Assembly: GCF_011764545.1 (NCBI RefSeq)
Contig: NZ_AP022870.1
Coordinates: 2,774,001 to 2,838,000, forward strand
Direction of reading: 5' to 3'
Source: Phytohabitans flavus
Lineage (GTDB): Bacteria > Actinomycetota > Actinomycetes > Mycobacteriales > Micromonosporaceae
DNA: 64,000 nt
Shown: one piece after another, positions 6,970 to 15,421 of the stretch
How positions within the stretch are numbered: position 1 is the stretch's first letter
Layout of the letters: each line of letters opens with the position of its first letter
Position numbers and translations under genes: made by a program
Notes under the pieces: model-generated
What the model was told of the DNA's origin: nothing
The model's input: the letters and a program-made list of their open reading frames with translations, nothing else
Databases searched by the model: none

Positions 6970-9747
6970 TTAGAGGATCAACCAGGTGTGGTCGGGGGTG
7001 CCGTTGTCCTGGTACTGCTCCACGTTGGCCGAGTCCAGCGTGGACATATCGTGGACGGCAAGGACCTTGCCGCTGTGCCGGTTCTGGATCCGGAGGGTGC
7101 CCGGGCCGCCGGTGACCACGCGCAGCCGCCACTCGTGGTCCGCGGTGCCGTTGTCGTCGTACTGCACCACCTGAGCCGAGTCCGCCGTGGACATGCCGTC
7201 GACGCCGAGCACCTTGCCGGAGTGCTGGTTGCGGATCCGGTACCAGCCGTCCCCGGAGGGCAGGAACGACCAGACGTGGTCCGGGGTGCCGACGTCCGTG
7301 TACTGCTGTGCCCGCGCGGAGTTGGCTGTGGACATGCCCTCCACCGCGAGCACCTTCCCCGAGTGCCCGTTCAGGATCTTGACCGGGCCGTCGGGTACGA
7401 GCCGCCACTCGTGGTCGGCGGTCCCGTTGTCGTCGTACTGCACCACCTGAGCCGAGTCCGCCGTGGACATGCCCGCGACGCCGAGCACCTTCCCACTGCC
7501 CAGGCAACGCAGGCGGAAGTGGCCGTCGCCGCTGTCGACGAGCTGCCACCGCTGGTCCGCCGACCCGACGTCGGCGTACTGCTGGACGCGGGCCGAGTTG
7601 GCCGTGGACATGCCCTCCACGGCGAGCACCTTGCCCGAGTTGGCGCACTGGAGCTTCACGTAGCCGCCGCCGGCGTCGACGATCCGCCAGAGGTGGTCGG
7701 CGGTGCCGCTGTCGGCGAACTGGACCACGTTCGCCGAGTCCTGTACGGACATGCCGTCGACGCCCAGCACCTTGCCCGAGTGCTTGTTCCAGATCCGGAA
7801 GGCGGCACCCTGCCGGCGCCACGCGCGGGTGCCGCCGGTCTGCGGGAAGCTCGTCACACGGAGCCGGGCGGCACCCATCGGGATCAGCGTGACCTGCTCG
7901 ACCGGTGCGGTCGAGGCGACCGGACCGTCCTGGAGCGGGCCGACCACCCGCTGCTGGTCGGCCTGCCAGGCGGCGATCCGCTGCCCGCTCGTGGACAGGC
8001 GCACGGGCGCGTTCGCCACGGTGAACGGGTCGGTGAGGCTGCCACCGGTGGAGACCGCGACCGCGGCGCCCGGGACAAGGCCGTAGTTCCACGGCGAGCC
8101 GGCGTGCACGTCGTACTCCGGGAACTGGTCGGTGCCGCCGGTGCGGGTCCAGCTTTCCGTGATCCGGAGCGAGAAGGCCAGCGCGCCATAGTGGACGGAG
8201 ACCGCGTTGTGCTGGCGTGGCCAGGTACGCACCACCGGTCGCATCGGCAGCCGCAGCGTGACGGTGTCGCCGTCCCGCCAGGTGCGGTGGACGGTCACGA
8301 AGCGCGGCCCCGGGCCGGCCGACACTACCGCGCCGTTGATCCGCAGCTCAGGGTCGAGGCACCAGCCCGGGACACGTACGGAGAACGGGAAACCTACCGC
8401 GGACGGCGTGCGCAGCCGGAACGTGACGGTGTCGCTGAACGGGTAGCCCGTCTCCTCGGTAACCGTGACGGAGACGCCGGCACCCACGCGCGCCGTAACA
8501 GTGGACGGGCCGTACAGGGCCGCGCACAGGCCACCGTCCGGAGTGGCCAGCCACATCTCCTCGGCGTAGTACGGCCAGCCCATGCCGTAGTTGTGCGGGC
8601 AGCACCGGTACTGGTCGACACCGGCCTGGTAGGACTGCATCGCGAACGCGTTGCTGTACTGCCCCTGCGGCTTCGCGACGTTGTCCAGGTCCACGCTGTT
8701 GGCGCTCGTGACATAGTGGACCGCCCGGCCGGACGGGTCGAGCGCGGCGGGCAGCGAGTTGAACGCGAGCTCTTCAGTGCGGTCGGCCCACACCGGGTCG
8801 CCGGTGATCCGGGTGAGGATCTCGTGGCTGAGCATGTACTCGACGATGCCGCAGGTCTCGAATCCCTGCCTCGGGTCGACCAGCGCGGGCCGCATGTTCT
8901 CGTCGCCGGCGAAGCCGCCGCCCGGAAACTGGCCGTAGTCCCGCTGAATCCCGTCGTACAGCGTGTAGGTGGCGGCCCGGTCGGCGTCCACTCCGGACAG
9001 CACCCAGTACTGGGCCGGCTCGCGGAAGCCCTGGGTGACGTTCACGTTGTGGAGGTTGGGCAGCCCGTCGCGCCAGTTGGCCGAGTTGGCGTGGATCTTC
9101 CGCACGAGGTCGAGCAGGAACGCGGCGCCGGTGCGGTTGTAGAGCCAGTAGACGACGTCGATCGTGTCGCCCCACCGCCAGGTGCCCCAGCCGTCCCGGA
9201 AGACCGCGGCCGGCTGGGCGTTCATGTACTGGAAGAAGCGGGTCAGGAACGGGTCCACCCGGCCGTCCCCGGTGTACTCGGCGTGCGAGCGGAGCGCGTG
9301 CAGCATCGGCATGTGCGGCCACAGGTCGGCGTGCCCGTTCAGCGCGGTCCGCAGCCCGCCGGGGCCGAAGTAGCCGTCCGCCGCCTGGGTGGCGAGCACG
9401 CCGTCCATCCAGCGCCGGGCGGTGGCGAGCACGGTGGGATCGCCGGTGACGTACCCGAGGTCGACGAGGCCGCGCAGCCAGTACGGCACCTCCTCCCAGC
9501 CGCCCAGCGCCGGGTTGGTCCAGCCGGTGCTCTCGTACCGCAGGAAGTGCGAGGTCTGGTCGAGGCGCCCGTTCAGGCCGGCGACCTGCCGGGCCAACTG
9601 AGTGCTCAGCCAGCCCTGCGCCCGCACGGCACCAGGCGGGAGCCTCAAAAAGGCGGCCGGGCGAAGCGGGGAACGGTTCGCGACGACCGCGGGGCCCCCA
9701 AACACCACCGCCCCAAGAGCGAGGAGCTGACGTCGATTAATCGACAT
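6970..9747 (-). CDS. GH127-type beta-L-arabinofuranosidase with six ricin-like repeats
   Basis: This 925-residue protein starts with a Tat-like signal (NRRQLL then a hydrophobic stretch). Residues about 35-640 match the GH127/DUF1680 fold. They keep the Zn-thiolate site: E297 and C299 in FETC plus C382-C383 in RCCPHN, with E283 as probable acid/base. By family knowledge C383 or C382 acts as the cysteine nucleophile. Residues about 650-925 are six repeats of about 46 residues with HSGKVLGVDGMS and NGTADHEWRL motifs, i.e. two ricin-type beta-trefoils. It lies downstream of the importer genes. The start has GAAGGGA upstream. Confidence 0.88.
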   Translation of the reverse strand: MSINRRQLLALGAVVFGGPAVVANRSPLRPAAFLRLPPGAVRAQGWLSTQLARQVAGLNGRLDQTSHFLRYESTGWTNPALGGWEEVPYWLRGLVDLGYVTGDPTVLATARRWMDGVLATQAADGYFGPGGLRTALNGHADLWPHMPMLHALRSHAEYTGDGRVDPFLTRFFQYMNAQPAAVFRDGWGTWRWGDTIDVVYWLYNRTGAAFLLDLVRKIHANSANWRDGLPNLHNVNVTQGFREPAQYWVLSGVDADRAATYTLYDGIQRDYGQFPGGGFAGDENMRPALVDPRQGFETCGIVEYMLSHEILTRITGDPVWADRTEELAFNSLPAALDPSGRAVHYVTSANSVDLDNVAKPQGQYSNAFAMQSYQAGVDQYRCCPHNYGMGWPYYAEEMWLATPDGGLCAALYGPSTVTARVGAGVSVTVTEETGYPFSDTVTFRLRTPSAVGFPFSVRVPGWCLDPELRINGAVVSAGPGPRFVTVHRTWRDGDTVTLRLPMRPVVRTWPRQHNAVSVHYGALAFSLRITESWTRTGGTDQFPEYDVHAGSPWNYGLVPGAAVAVSTGGSLTDPFTVANAPVRLSTSGQRIAAWQADQQRVVGPLQDGPVASTAPVEQVTLIPMGAARLRVTSFPQTGGTRAWRRQGAAFRIWNKHSGKVLGVDGMSVQDSANVVQFADSGTADHLWRIVDAGGGYVKLQCANSGKVLAVEGMSTANSARVQQYADVGSADQRWQLVDSGDGHFRLRCLGSGKVLGVAGMSTADSAQVVQYDDNGTADHEWRLVPDGPVKILNGHSGKVLAVEGMSTANSARAQQYTDVGTPDHVWSFLPSGDGWYRIRNQHSGKVLGVDGMSTADSAQVVQYDDNGTADHEWRLRVVTGGPGTLRIQNRHSGKVLAVHDMSTLDSANVEQYQDNGTPDHTWLIL
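9732..9745. promoter_or_regulatory. 14-bp perfect palindrome over the GH127 start
   Basis: GTCGATTAATCGAC is a perfect palindrome covering the first codons of the GH127 gene. It is AT-rich at its centre, unusual for this sequence. It could be an operator or limit translation; it could also be chance, since it encodes Ser-Ile-Asn-Arg. Confidence 0.25.
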
Positions 9748-9797
9748 GTCCAGATCCCTTCGAGGTAGAGCTCCGCCTAGCCAAGACAGAGCTCGGG

Positions 9798-10790
9798 TCA
9801 GGACAGGTGCTGGGCGCGGTGCAGGAGGCGCTGCACCACGACGACGAGCGCGAGGAAGGCGCCGCTGACGACCTGCTGGAACGAGGACGTGAGCGTGCCG
9901 ACCTGGTTGATGAGGCTCTGGATGACGCCGAGCAGCAGCACGCCGGCCATCGTGCCGGTGAGGCCGCCGGCACCGCCGGTGAGCAGGGTGCCGCCGATGA
10001 CGACGGCGGCGATGACGTCCAGCTCCAGCCCGGCACCGAGGATGGTGACGCCGGAGGAGAGCCGGGCCGCGTTGAGCGCGCCAGCGAGGCCGGCGAGCAG
10101 CCCGGAGATGACGTACACGAGGGTCTTGACCCGGGCGACCGGTACGCCCATGAGCGCGGCCGCCTCCTCGTTGCCGCCGATCGCGTACACACTCTGCCCG
10201 AAACCCGTACGCTGCAACAGGATCGCGCCGAGCACGAAGAGGCCGAGCGTGATGTAGACCGGTACGGTCAGGCCGAGAAACGACGCCTGACCGAGCGAGG
10301 CGAAGGCGTCGTCCTCGACAAGGTAGGTGTTGGCGCCCTCACCGGAGACGGCGAGCATGAGCCCGCGCATGCCGAGCAGCCCGGCGAGCGTGACGATGAA
10401 CGGCGCCATCCCGGTGCGCGCCACGAGCAGCCCCTGTACCAGGCCGATCGTGCCGCAGACCGCGAGCGGGAGCAGGAGCGCGACGAGCACGCCGTACCGG
10501 GAGCCGTAGGCGGCGAGCACCCCGGCGAGCACGAACGACGACCCGACCGAGAGGTCGATGCCGCCGCTGATGATCACGAACGTCATGCCGATCGCGATGA
10601 TGGCGATGAACGACGACGAGACCGCGATGTTCGCCGCGTTCTGCGGGGTGGCGAACGAGTCGAACGCGATCGCTCCGATGAGGACGGTCGCGGCGAGCAC
10701 CATGAGCGCGCCGTGGTGCTGGAGGATCTGGCTGGCCCGCTCCCCCTTCGCGGGCGCGGCGGGAGCCGCCGCCTCGACGGTAGCGGTCAC
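9798..10790 (-). CDS. Sugar ABC transporter permease, YjfF-like
   Basis: This is a 330-residue inner-membrane protein of the BPD_transp_2 (RbsC) family with about 8-10 hydrophobic segments and the conserved GGIDLSVGS and GGTLLTGG loops. I chose GTG 10790: it has GGAGGAAGAA upstream and overlaps the stop of the preceding permease as GTGA. It is the second of two different permeases, as in the E. coli galactofuranose importer YtfQRT-YjfF, so the channel is probably a heterodimer. The GH127 gene follows after 50 bp. Confidence 0.85.
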   Translation of the reverse strand: MTATVEAAAPAAPAKGERASQILQHHGALMVLAATVLIGAIAFDSFATPQNAANIAVSSSFIAIIAIGMTFVIISGGIDLSVGSSFVLAGVLAAYGSRYGVLVALLLPLAVCGTIGLVQGLLVARTGMAPFIVTLAGLLGMRGLMLAVSGEGANTYLVEDDAFASLGQASFLGLTVPVYITLGLFVLGAILLQRTGFGQSVYAIGGNEEAAALMGVPVARVKTLVYVISGLLAGLAGALNAARLSSGVTILGAGLELDVIAAVVIGGTLLTGGAGGLTGTMAGVLLLGVIQSLINQVGTLTSSFQQVVSGAFLALVVVVQRLLHRAQHLS

Positions 10791-11752
10791 TTCTTCCTCC
10801 CGCGGGCGGCGTACACGGCGGCCAGGATGATGACGGCCTGGACCATCTGGGTCCACGACTGGGGCAGGTTGTGCTTGATGAGCGTGGCCTGGAGCAGCTG
10901 GATGAGCAGCGCGCCCATGACCGTGCCGAGCACCCGCACCCGCCCGCCGGTGAGCGGGGTACCGCCGACCACCACGGCCGTGATCGCGGACAGCTCCATC
11001 AGCAGGCCGAGCGAGGTGGGGTCGCTGGCCTGGAGGCGGGCCGTGGCGAGCACACCGGCGACGGCCGCGAGCAGTCCACTCAGGACGTACACGGTGACCA
11101 GGATGCGGCGTACCGGAAGGCCGGAGAGCTTGGCGGCGGCCCGGTTGCCGCCGACGGCGACGAGCTGCCGCCCGAAGATCGTGCGTTTGACGACGAACGC
11201 CACGACCGCGGTGAGCACCGCCGCGATGATCACCACGAGCGGCAGCCCGAGGACCGAGCGGCTGCCCAGCGTGATCAGTGTCGGGTTGCGAAACTCGGTG
11301 AGCTGCGGGACCAGCACGTTCGCCAGGCCGCGGATGCCGACGAGCAGCGCGAGCGTGGCGACGATCGGCTGCACCCCGGCGTACGCGACGAGCGCTCCCC
11401 CGCTCGCGCCGACGATCGCACCGGCCACCAGTGCGGCGACGATCGCGACCGGCGCGCCGTACCCGAGGTAGAGCACCACCATCGCGGACGACAGCGCCAT
11501 CACCGAGCCGACCGAGAGGTCGATCCCCTCGGTACCGATGACGAGCGCCATGCCGAGCGAGACGATGACGATCGGCGCGACCTGGATGAGCTGGGTGCGG
11601 AAGTTCGCCACCTCCAGGAAGTGCGGGGTGAACGCCACATTGAACAGCAGCAGCGCGAGCACCGACGCGTAGACGCCGTACCGCTGGAGCCAGGCGAGCG
11701 CGCGGGTGCGGCTGCCGAGCGGCTTGGGCAGCACCGCGGCCGTGTCAGCCAT
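10787..11752 (-). CDS. Sugar ABC transporter permease, YtfT-like
   Basis: This is a 321-residue RbsC-family permease with multiple membrane segments. It has the family loops TEGIDLSVGS and GGTPLTGG, which contact the ATPase. It overlaps the upstream ATPase gene by 8 bp and the downstream permease by 4 bp, so the importer genes are read as one coupled unit. It pairs with the other permease to form the membrane channel for a furanose-type sugar. Confidence 0.86.
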   Translation of the reverse strand: MADTAAVLPKPLGSRTRALAWLQRYGVYASVLALLLFNVAFTPHFLEVANFRTQLIQVAPIVIVSLGMALVIGTEGIDLSVGSVMALSSAMVVLYLGYGAPVAIVAALVAGAIVGASGGALVAYAGVQPIVATLALLVGIRGLANVLVPQLTEFRNPTLITLGSRSVLGLPLVVIIAAVLTAVVAFVVKRTIFGRQLVAVGGNRAAAKLSGLPVRRILVTVYVLSGLLAAVAGVLATARLQASDPTSLGLLMELSAITAVVVGGTPLTGGRVRVLGTVMGALLIQLLQATLIKHNLPQSWTQMVQAVIILAAVYAARGRKK

Positions 11753-13280
11753 CGACCCCTCCCCCTTCCGCGATCGCGTTCATGATCGCCTCCTCGGTCA
11801 CCTCGTCACCGGAGAGCTCCCCCACCACGGCACCGTCGCGCAGCACGACGACCCGGTCCGAGCCCTCGACGAGCTCCTCCAGGTCGGAGGAGATGAGCAG
11901 TACGCCGAGCCCTTCCGCGGCCAGCTCGTCGATGAGGGCCTGCACCTCGGCCTTGGCGCCGACGTCGATGCCGCGGGTCGGCTCGTCGAGCAGCAGCACC
12001 TTGGCGCCGGTGGCGAGCGAGCGGGCCAGCAGTACCTTCTGCTGGTTGCCGCCGGACAGCTCGGAGACCTTCTGGTGCGGGCTGGTCGCTTTGATCCGCA
12101 GCCGGCTCATCAGCGTGGCCACCACCCGGTCGAGCTTCGCCTCAGAGACGATCCCGGCCCGGGAGAGGCGCGGCAGCGCGGCGAGCGCGATGTTGTCGCG
12201 GACCGACATCGTCGGCACGATCCCTTCGGCCTTGCGGTCCTCGGGCAGCAGGCTGGCGCCGGCCCGGATCGCGGCGGACGGCGAGCCCTTGCGCACGGGA
12301 TGCCCGGCGACGACCACCGCCCCGCCGTCGAACGGCAGCGCGCCGGCGATCGCCTTCGCCGTCTCGCTGCGCCCGGCGCCGAGCAGCCCGCCGAGCCCGA
12401 CGACCTCGCCGGGGCGTACCCGGATGGAGACGTCGTGGAGCTGGTGGCGCCGCGACAGCGCGCGGGCCTCGACCACCGGCTGCCCGTTCTTCGCGGTGTG
12501 CCGGCCCGCGAACTCGGTCTGGCCGCGCAGCCGCACGTCGGTGGTGTCCCGGCCGAGCATCAGCGCGATCAGCTTGACCCGCTCCAGCTCGCCGAGCGGG
12601 CCGGTGTGCGCCACCCGCCCGTCGCGGAGCACGGTCACGCGGTCGCAGATCCGGTACAGCTCTTCGAGGCGGTGGCTGACGTACACGACGGCGATTCCTT
12701 GAGCGCGCAGATCGCTGATCACGCCGAAGAGGGTGTCGACCTCGCGCGGTTCCAGGGCCGAGGTGGGTTCGTCCATGATGACCACCCGCGCGTCGATCGA
12801 GACGGCGCGGGCGAGCGCGACCATCTGCTGCGCGCCCATGCCGAGCGAGCGCAGCGGCCGCCGCACGTCCAGCCGCAGCCCCATCCCGGCCACGAGGTCG
12901 GCGGCGAGCGCGTTGAGACGGCTCGCGTCGATCACGCCGAGCCGGCCGCGCGGCTCCCGCCCGAGCAGCAGGTTGTGCGCCACGCTCATCTGCGGGACGA
13001 GGTTGACCTCCTGGTAGATGGTCGAGATCCCGGCGCGCTGGGCCTCCAGCGGCGTGCCGAACGACACCTGCCCGCCGTGCAGGCGCAGCTCCCCCCGGTC
13101 CGGCTGATGCACACCGGTGAGCACTTTGATGAGAGTGGACTTGCCGGCGCCGTTCTCGCCGACCAGGGCATGCACCTCGCCCGCCGCGAGGCGGAAGGAG
13201 ACGCCGTCCAAGGCGAGGACGCCGGGGAACCCCTTCGAGATTCCCCGGGCCTCGAGTACGGGAGCAGGGCCGTCCGTCAT
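11745..13280 (-). CDS. Sugar ABC transporter ATPase (two-domain, RbsA/YtfR-like)
   Basis: This 511-residue protein has two ATPase domains. The first has Walker A GENGAGKST, a degenerate signature MGAQQMVALAR and Walker B VVIMDEPTSALE. The second has a degenerate Walker A (GLLGAGRSE) but an intact signature LSGGNQQKV and Walker B LLLDEPTRGID, the usual RbsA-class asymmetry. It energises uptake with the two permeases downstream. The ATG 13280 overlaps the stop of the binding-protein gene (TGATG). It closely resembles the ATPase at 15422-16918. Confidence 0.88.
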   Translation of the reverse strand: MTDGPAPVLEARGISKGFPGVLALDGVSFRLAAGEVHALVGENGAGKSTLIKVLTGVHQPDRGELRLHGGQVSFGTPLEAQRAGISTIYQEVNLVPQMSVAHNLLLGREPRGRLGVIDASRLNALAADLVAGMGLRLDVRRPLRSLGMGAQQMVALARAVSIDARVVIMDEPTSALEPREVDTLFGVISDLRAQGIAVVYVSHRLEELYRICDRVTVLRDGRVAHTGPLGELERVKLIALMLGRDTTDVRLRGQTEFAGRHTAKNGQPVVEARALSRRHQLHDVSIRVRPGEVVGLGGLLGAGRSETAKAIAGALPFDGGAVVVAGHPVRKGSPSAAIRAGASLLPEDRKAEGIVPTMSVRDNIALAALPRLSRAGIVSEAKLDRVVATLMSRLRIKATSPHQKVSELSGGNQQKVLLARSLATGAKVLLLDEPTRGIDVGAKAEVQALIDELAAEGLGVLLISSDLEELVEGSDRVVVLRDGAVVGELSGDEVTEEAIMNAIAEGGGVDG

Positions 13281-14344
13281 CAGTACGCGTGCCCCAGGCT
13301 TTCCTTCGCGTTCTCGGTCGTGTACTCGCGGTCGCTGATGATCGTGGTGGCCGGGATGGCATCGCCGGCGACGAACTTCTGCGCGGTCTGGAAGGCGAGC
13401 GGCCCAAAGCGCGGGTTGGACTCGATCACGGAGTACAGCCAGCCGTCCACGATGCCCTGCACCGCCGCGCGGGTACCGTCGATCGAGACGATCTTGACCT
13501 GCCCGGGAGTCTTGCCGGCGCCCTTGAGGGCGGTCACCGCGCCGAGGGCCATCTCGTCGTTCTCCGCGTAGATGCCGCTGGTACCGGGCCGGGACTGGAT
13601 CAGCTGCTCGGTGACCTGCTGGCCCTTCTCCCGGGTGAACTCGCCGGTCTGCTCGAACGTGATCTTGATGTTCGGCGCCTTCTCGGCGATGCGGTCCTTG
13701 AAGCCGGCCGTGCGGTCGGTGGTGACGTTGTTGCCCGGTGCGCCGAGCAGGATCGCCACCTCGCCGGTGCTGCCGAGCGCCGCGATCATCTGGTCGGCGG
13801 CCCGCTTGCCCTGCTCGTAGAAGTCGGAGCCGATGAACGTGAGGTAGTCCGTGCACGGCTGGGCGTTGATCTTCCGGTCGATCGTGATGATCGGGATCTT
13901 CTTCGCCGCGGCCTGCTTGAGCACCGGCTCCCAGCCGTCGGAGTTGAGCGGGGCGATGACCAGCAGCTTCGCGCCCTGGGCGATGAGCTGCTGCACGTCC
14001 GAGATCTGCTTGGAGAACTGGGACTGCGCGTTCGTCACCCGCAGGTTGGCGACGCCGAGCGCCTTCGCCTCATCCTTGATCGACTGGGTCTCCGCGATCC
14101 GGAACGGGTTGGCCTCCTTCTCCGACTGGGAGAAGCCGACCGTCGCGGTCTTCACGTCGAACGCCTGGCCGCCGAAGCTCTGCAACGTGCAGGTCGGGCC
14201 GTCCGCGGCGGCACTCTGCGCCACCTGCTGCCCCTCGGTGCCGACCGGAGCGGGGGTATCGGGAGTCTCCTCGCCCTTGGCGCACGCGCCGGTCGCGAGC
14301 AGGGCGGCCACCGCCAGCGCCGCCCATCCACGTGTTCTACCCAT
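13280..14344 (-). CDS. Furanose-type sugar-binding lipoprotein, YtfQ-like
   Basis: This 354-residue periplasmic-binding-protein-fold lipoprotein has a signal peptide with Cys21 in LLATGAC. The segments VGFSQ, IAPLNSDGWEPVLK, TIDRKI, GEFTREKG and YAENDEMALGA match the YtfQ/ribose-binding family, particularly the galactofuranose-binding branch. It captures the sugar outside the membrane and passes it to the permeases. ATG 14344 has AAAGGA at good spacing. It is the first gene of the minus-strand unit and diverges from the DeoR-type regulator. Confidence 0.87.
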   Translation of the reverse strand: MGRTRGWAALAVAALLATGACAKGEETPDTPAPVGTEGQQVAQSAAADGPTCTLQSFGGQAFDVKTATVGFSQSEKEANPFRIAETQSIKDEAKALGVANLRVTNAQSQFSKQISDVQQLIAQGAKLLVIAPLNSDGWEPVLKQAAAKKIPIITIDRKINAQPCTDYLTFIGSDFYEQGKRAADQMIAALGSTGEVAILLGAPGNNVTTDRTAGFKDRIAEKAPNIKITFEQTGEFTREKGQQVTEQLIQSRPGTSGIYAENDEMALGAVTALKGAGKTPGQVKIVSIDGTRAAVQGIVDGWLYSVIESNPRFGPLAFQTAQKFVAGDAIPATTIISDREYTTENAKESLGHAY

Positions 14345-14428
14345 GATGATCCTTTCGTGGGTGGGACCGACGCGCGCCATCGGTTGGACTCAATGAAGCA
14401 CCCACGGACGAACAAAGTCAATACCAAC

Positions 14429-14521
14429 CGATCAGGTTCGGTCTCGAACTCGATCTGAAACGGTCACGGCCGTGGTCGCCCACTCTCCCGACGCCGCCTG
14501 GGTACGATCAGATCCGAAGTC
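14429..14521. promoter_or_regulatory. Three direct repeats, candidate DeoR-type operator
   Basis: The 199-bp divergent gap holds CGATCAGGTTCGGTC (14429-14443), CGATCTGAAACGGTC (14451-14465) and CGATCAGATCCGAAGTC (14505-14521). The first two start 22 bp apart, two helical turns, and the third lies just before the regulator start. DeoR-family repressors often bind spaced repeats, so this is the likely control site for both the importer operon and the regulator. Confidence 0.55.
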
Positions 14522-14543
14522 ATCCGATCACAAGGGGTGGAGC

Positions 14544-15356
14544 GTGGCGGCGGACGACTCCCGGGGACAGGTGGAGACGCGGCGGGCGATGTTCGCGGCC
14601 GAGCGGCGCCAGCGCATCCTCGAGGTGATGCGGGCCAACGGTGCCGCCTCCCTGCGCGACCTCGCCGAGGCGGTGCAGTCCTCGGAGGTCACGGTCCGGC
14701 GCGACCTGCGGGTCCTCGAGGCGGACGGACTGCTCAACCGGCACCACGGCGGCGCGACGCTGCCCGGCGCGCTGTCCCGCGAGCCGACGTACGCGCAGAA
14801 GGCCCACGTCGCCGCCGCCGAGAAGGCGGCGATCGGCGAGCTCGCCGCGTCGCTCGTCGAGGACGGCGACGCGATCGTGATCGGCGCGGGTACGACCACG
14901 CAGGTCTTCGCCCAGCACCTGGCCCGGCACGCCGAGCTCGCCGTGGTGACCAACTCGCTGCTCGTCGCGCAGGCCCTGGCCGCCGCGCCGCGGGTCGAGG
15001 TGGTACTCACCGGCGGCACGCTGCGCGGTTCGATCCACGCGCTCGTCGGCAGCGCGGCCGAGCGGTCGGTGGCCGGGCTGCGGGTGCGGCGGGCGTTCAT
15101 CTCCGGCAACGGGCTCACTCCCGAGCGCGGCGTCTCCACCCCGAACATGCAGGTCGCGAGCGTCGACCGGGCGCTCGCGGCGGCCGCCGAGGAGATCGTC
15201 GTCCTCGCCGACCACACCAAGATCGGCGTCGACACGATGGTGCAGACGGTACCCACGGACGAGATCGACCACCTGGTCACCGACGACGCCGCACCCCGCG
15301 AGGTGCTCGACGAGCTGGCCAGCCGCGCGGTCCGCCTGCACGTCGCTCGGATGTAA
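14544..15356 (+). CDS. DeoR/GlpR-family transcriptional regulator
   Basis: This protein has about 270 residues. The N-terminal winged helix has RRQRILEVM, LRDLAEAVQSSEVTVRRDL and LNRHHGGA, the DeoR signature. The C-terminal sugar-phosphate sensor domain (DeoRC) has IGAGTTT, TNSLLVAQAL, LTGGTLRG and ADHTKIG. It normally represses a sugar operon until a phosphorylated sugar binds. GTG 14544 has AAGGGG upstream; an in-frame ATG at 14589 is an alternative. It diverges from the furanose importer and precedes a second sugar ATPase, so it probably controls both sides. Confidence 0.87.
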   Translation: MAADDSRGQVETRRAMFAAERRQRILEVMRANGAASLRDLAEAVQSSEVTVRRDLRVLEADGLLNRHHGGATLPGALSREPTYAQKAHVAAAEKAAIGELAASLVEDGDAIVIGAGTTTQVFAQHLARHAELAVVTNSLLVAQALAAAPRVEVVLTGGTLRGSIHALVGSAAERSVAGLRVRRAFISGNGLTPERGVSTPNMQVASVDRALAAAAEEIVVLADHTKIGVDTMVQTVPTDEIDHLVTDDAAPREVLDELASRAVRLHVARM

Positions 15357-15368
15357 AGGGCTCTTTAC

Positions 15369-15395
15369 GATTCCGCGCGCATAGGGAATCATTCC
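15369..15395. promoter_or_regulatory. Nested inverted repeats before the second sugar ATPase
   Basis: GATTCC and GGAATC flank 10 bp, and the second arm is also part of the perfect palindrome GGAATCATTCC (15385-15395). They sit in the 65-bp gap between the DeoR gene and the second ATPase. They may be an operator or a weak stem-loop. Confidence 0.3.
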
Positions 15396-15421
15396 GGTCA
15401 GTCTTCTGCGAGGGGGCACCC

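Noticed and set aside
6988..9768. Open frame of over 900 codons on the plus strand across the GH127 gene
   Set aside because: It is the antisense shadow of GH127: high-GC coding DNA leaves the opposite strand open, and its product is a run of Val, Arg, Gly and His without domain motifs.
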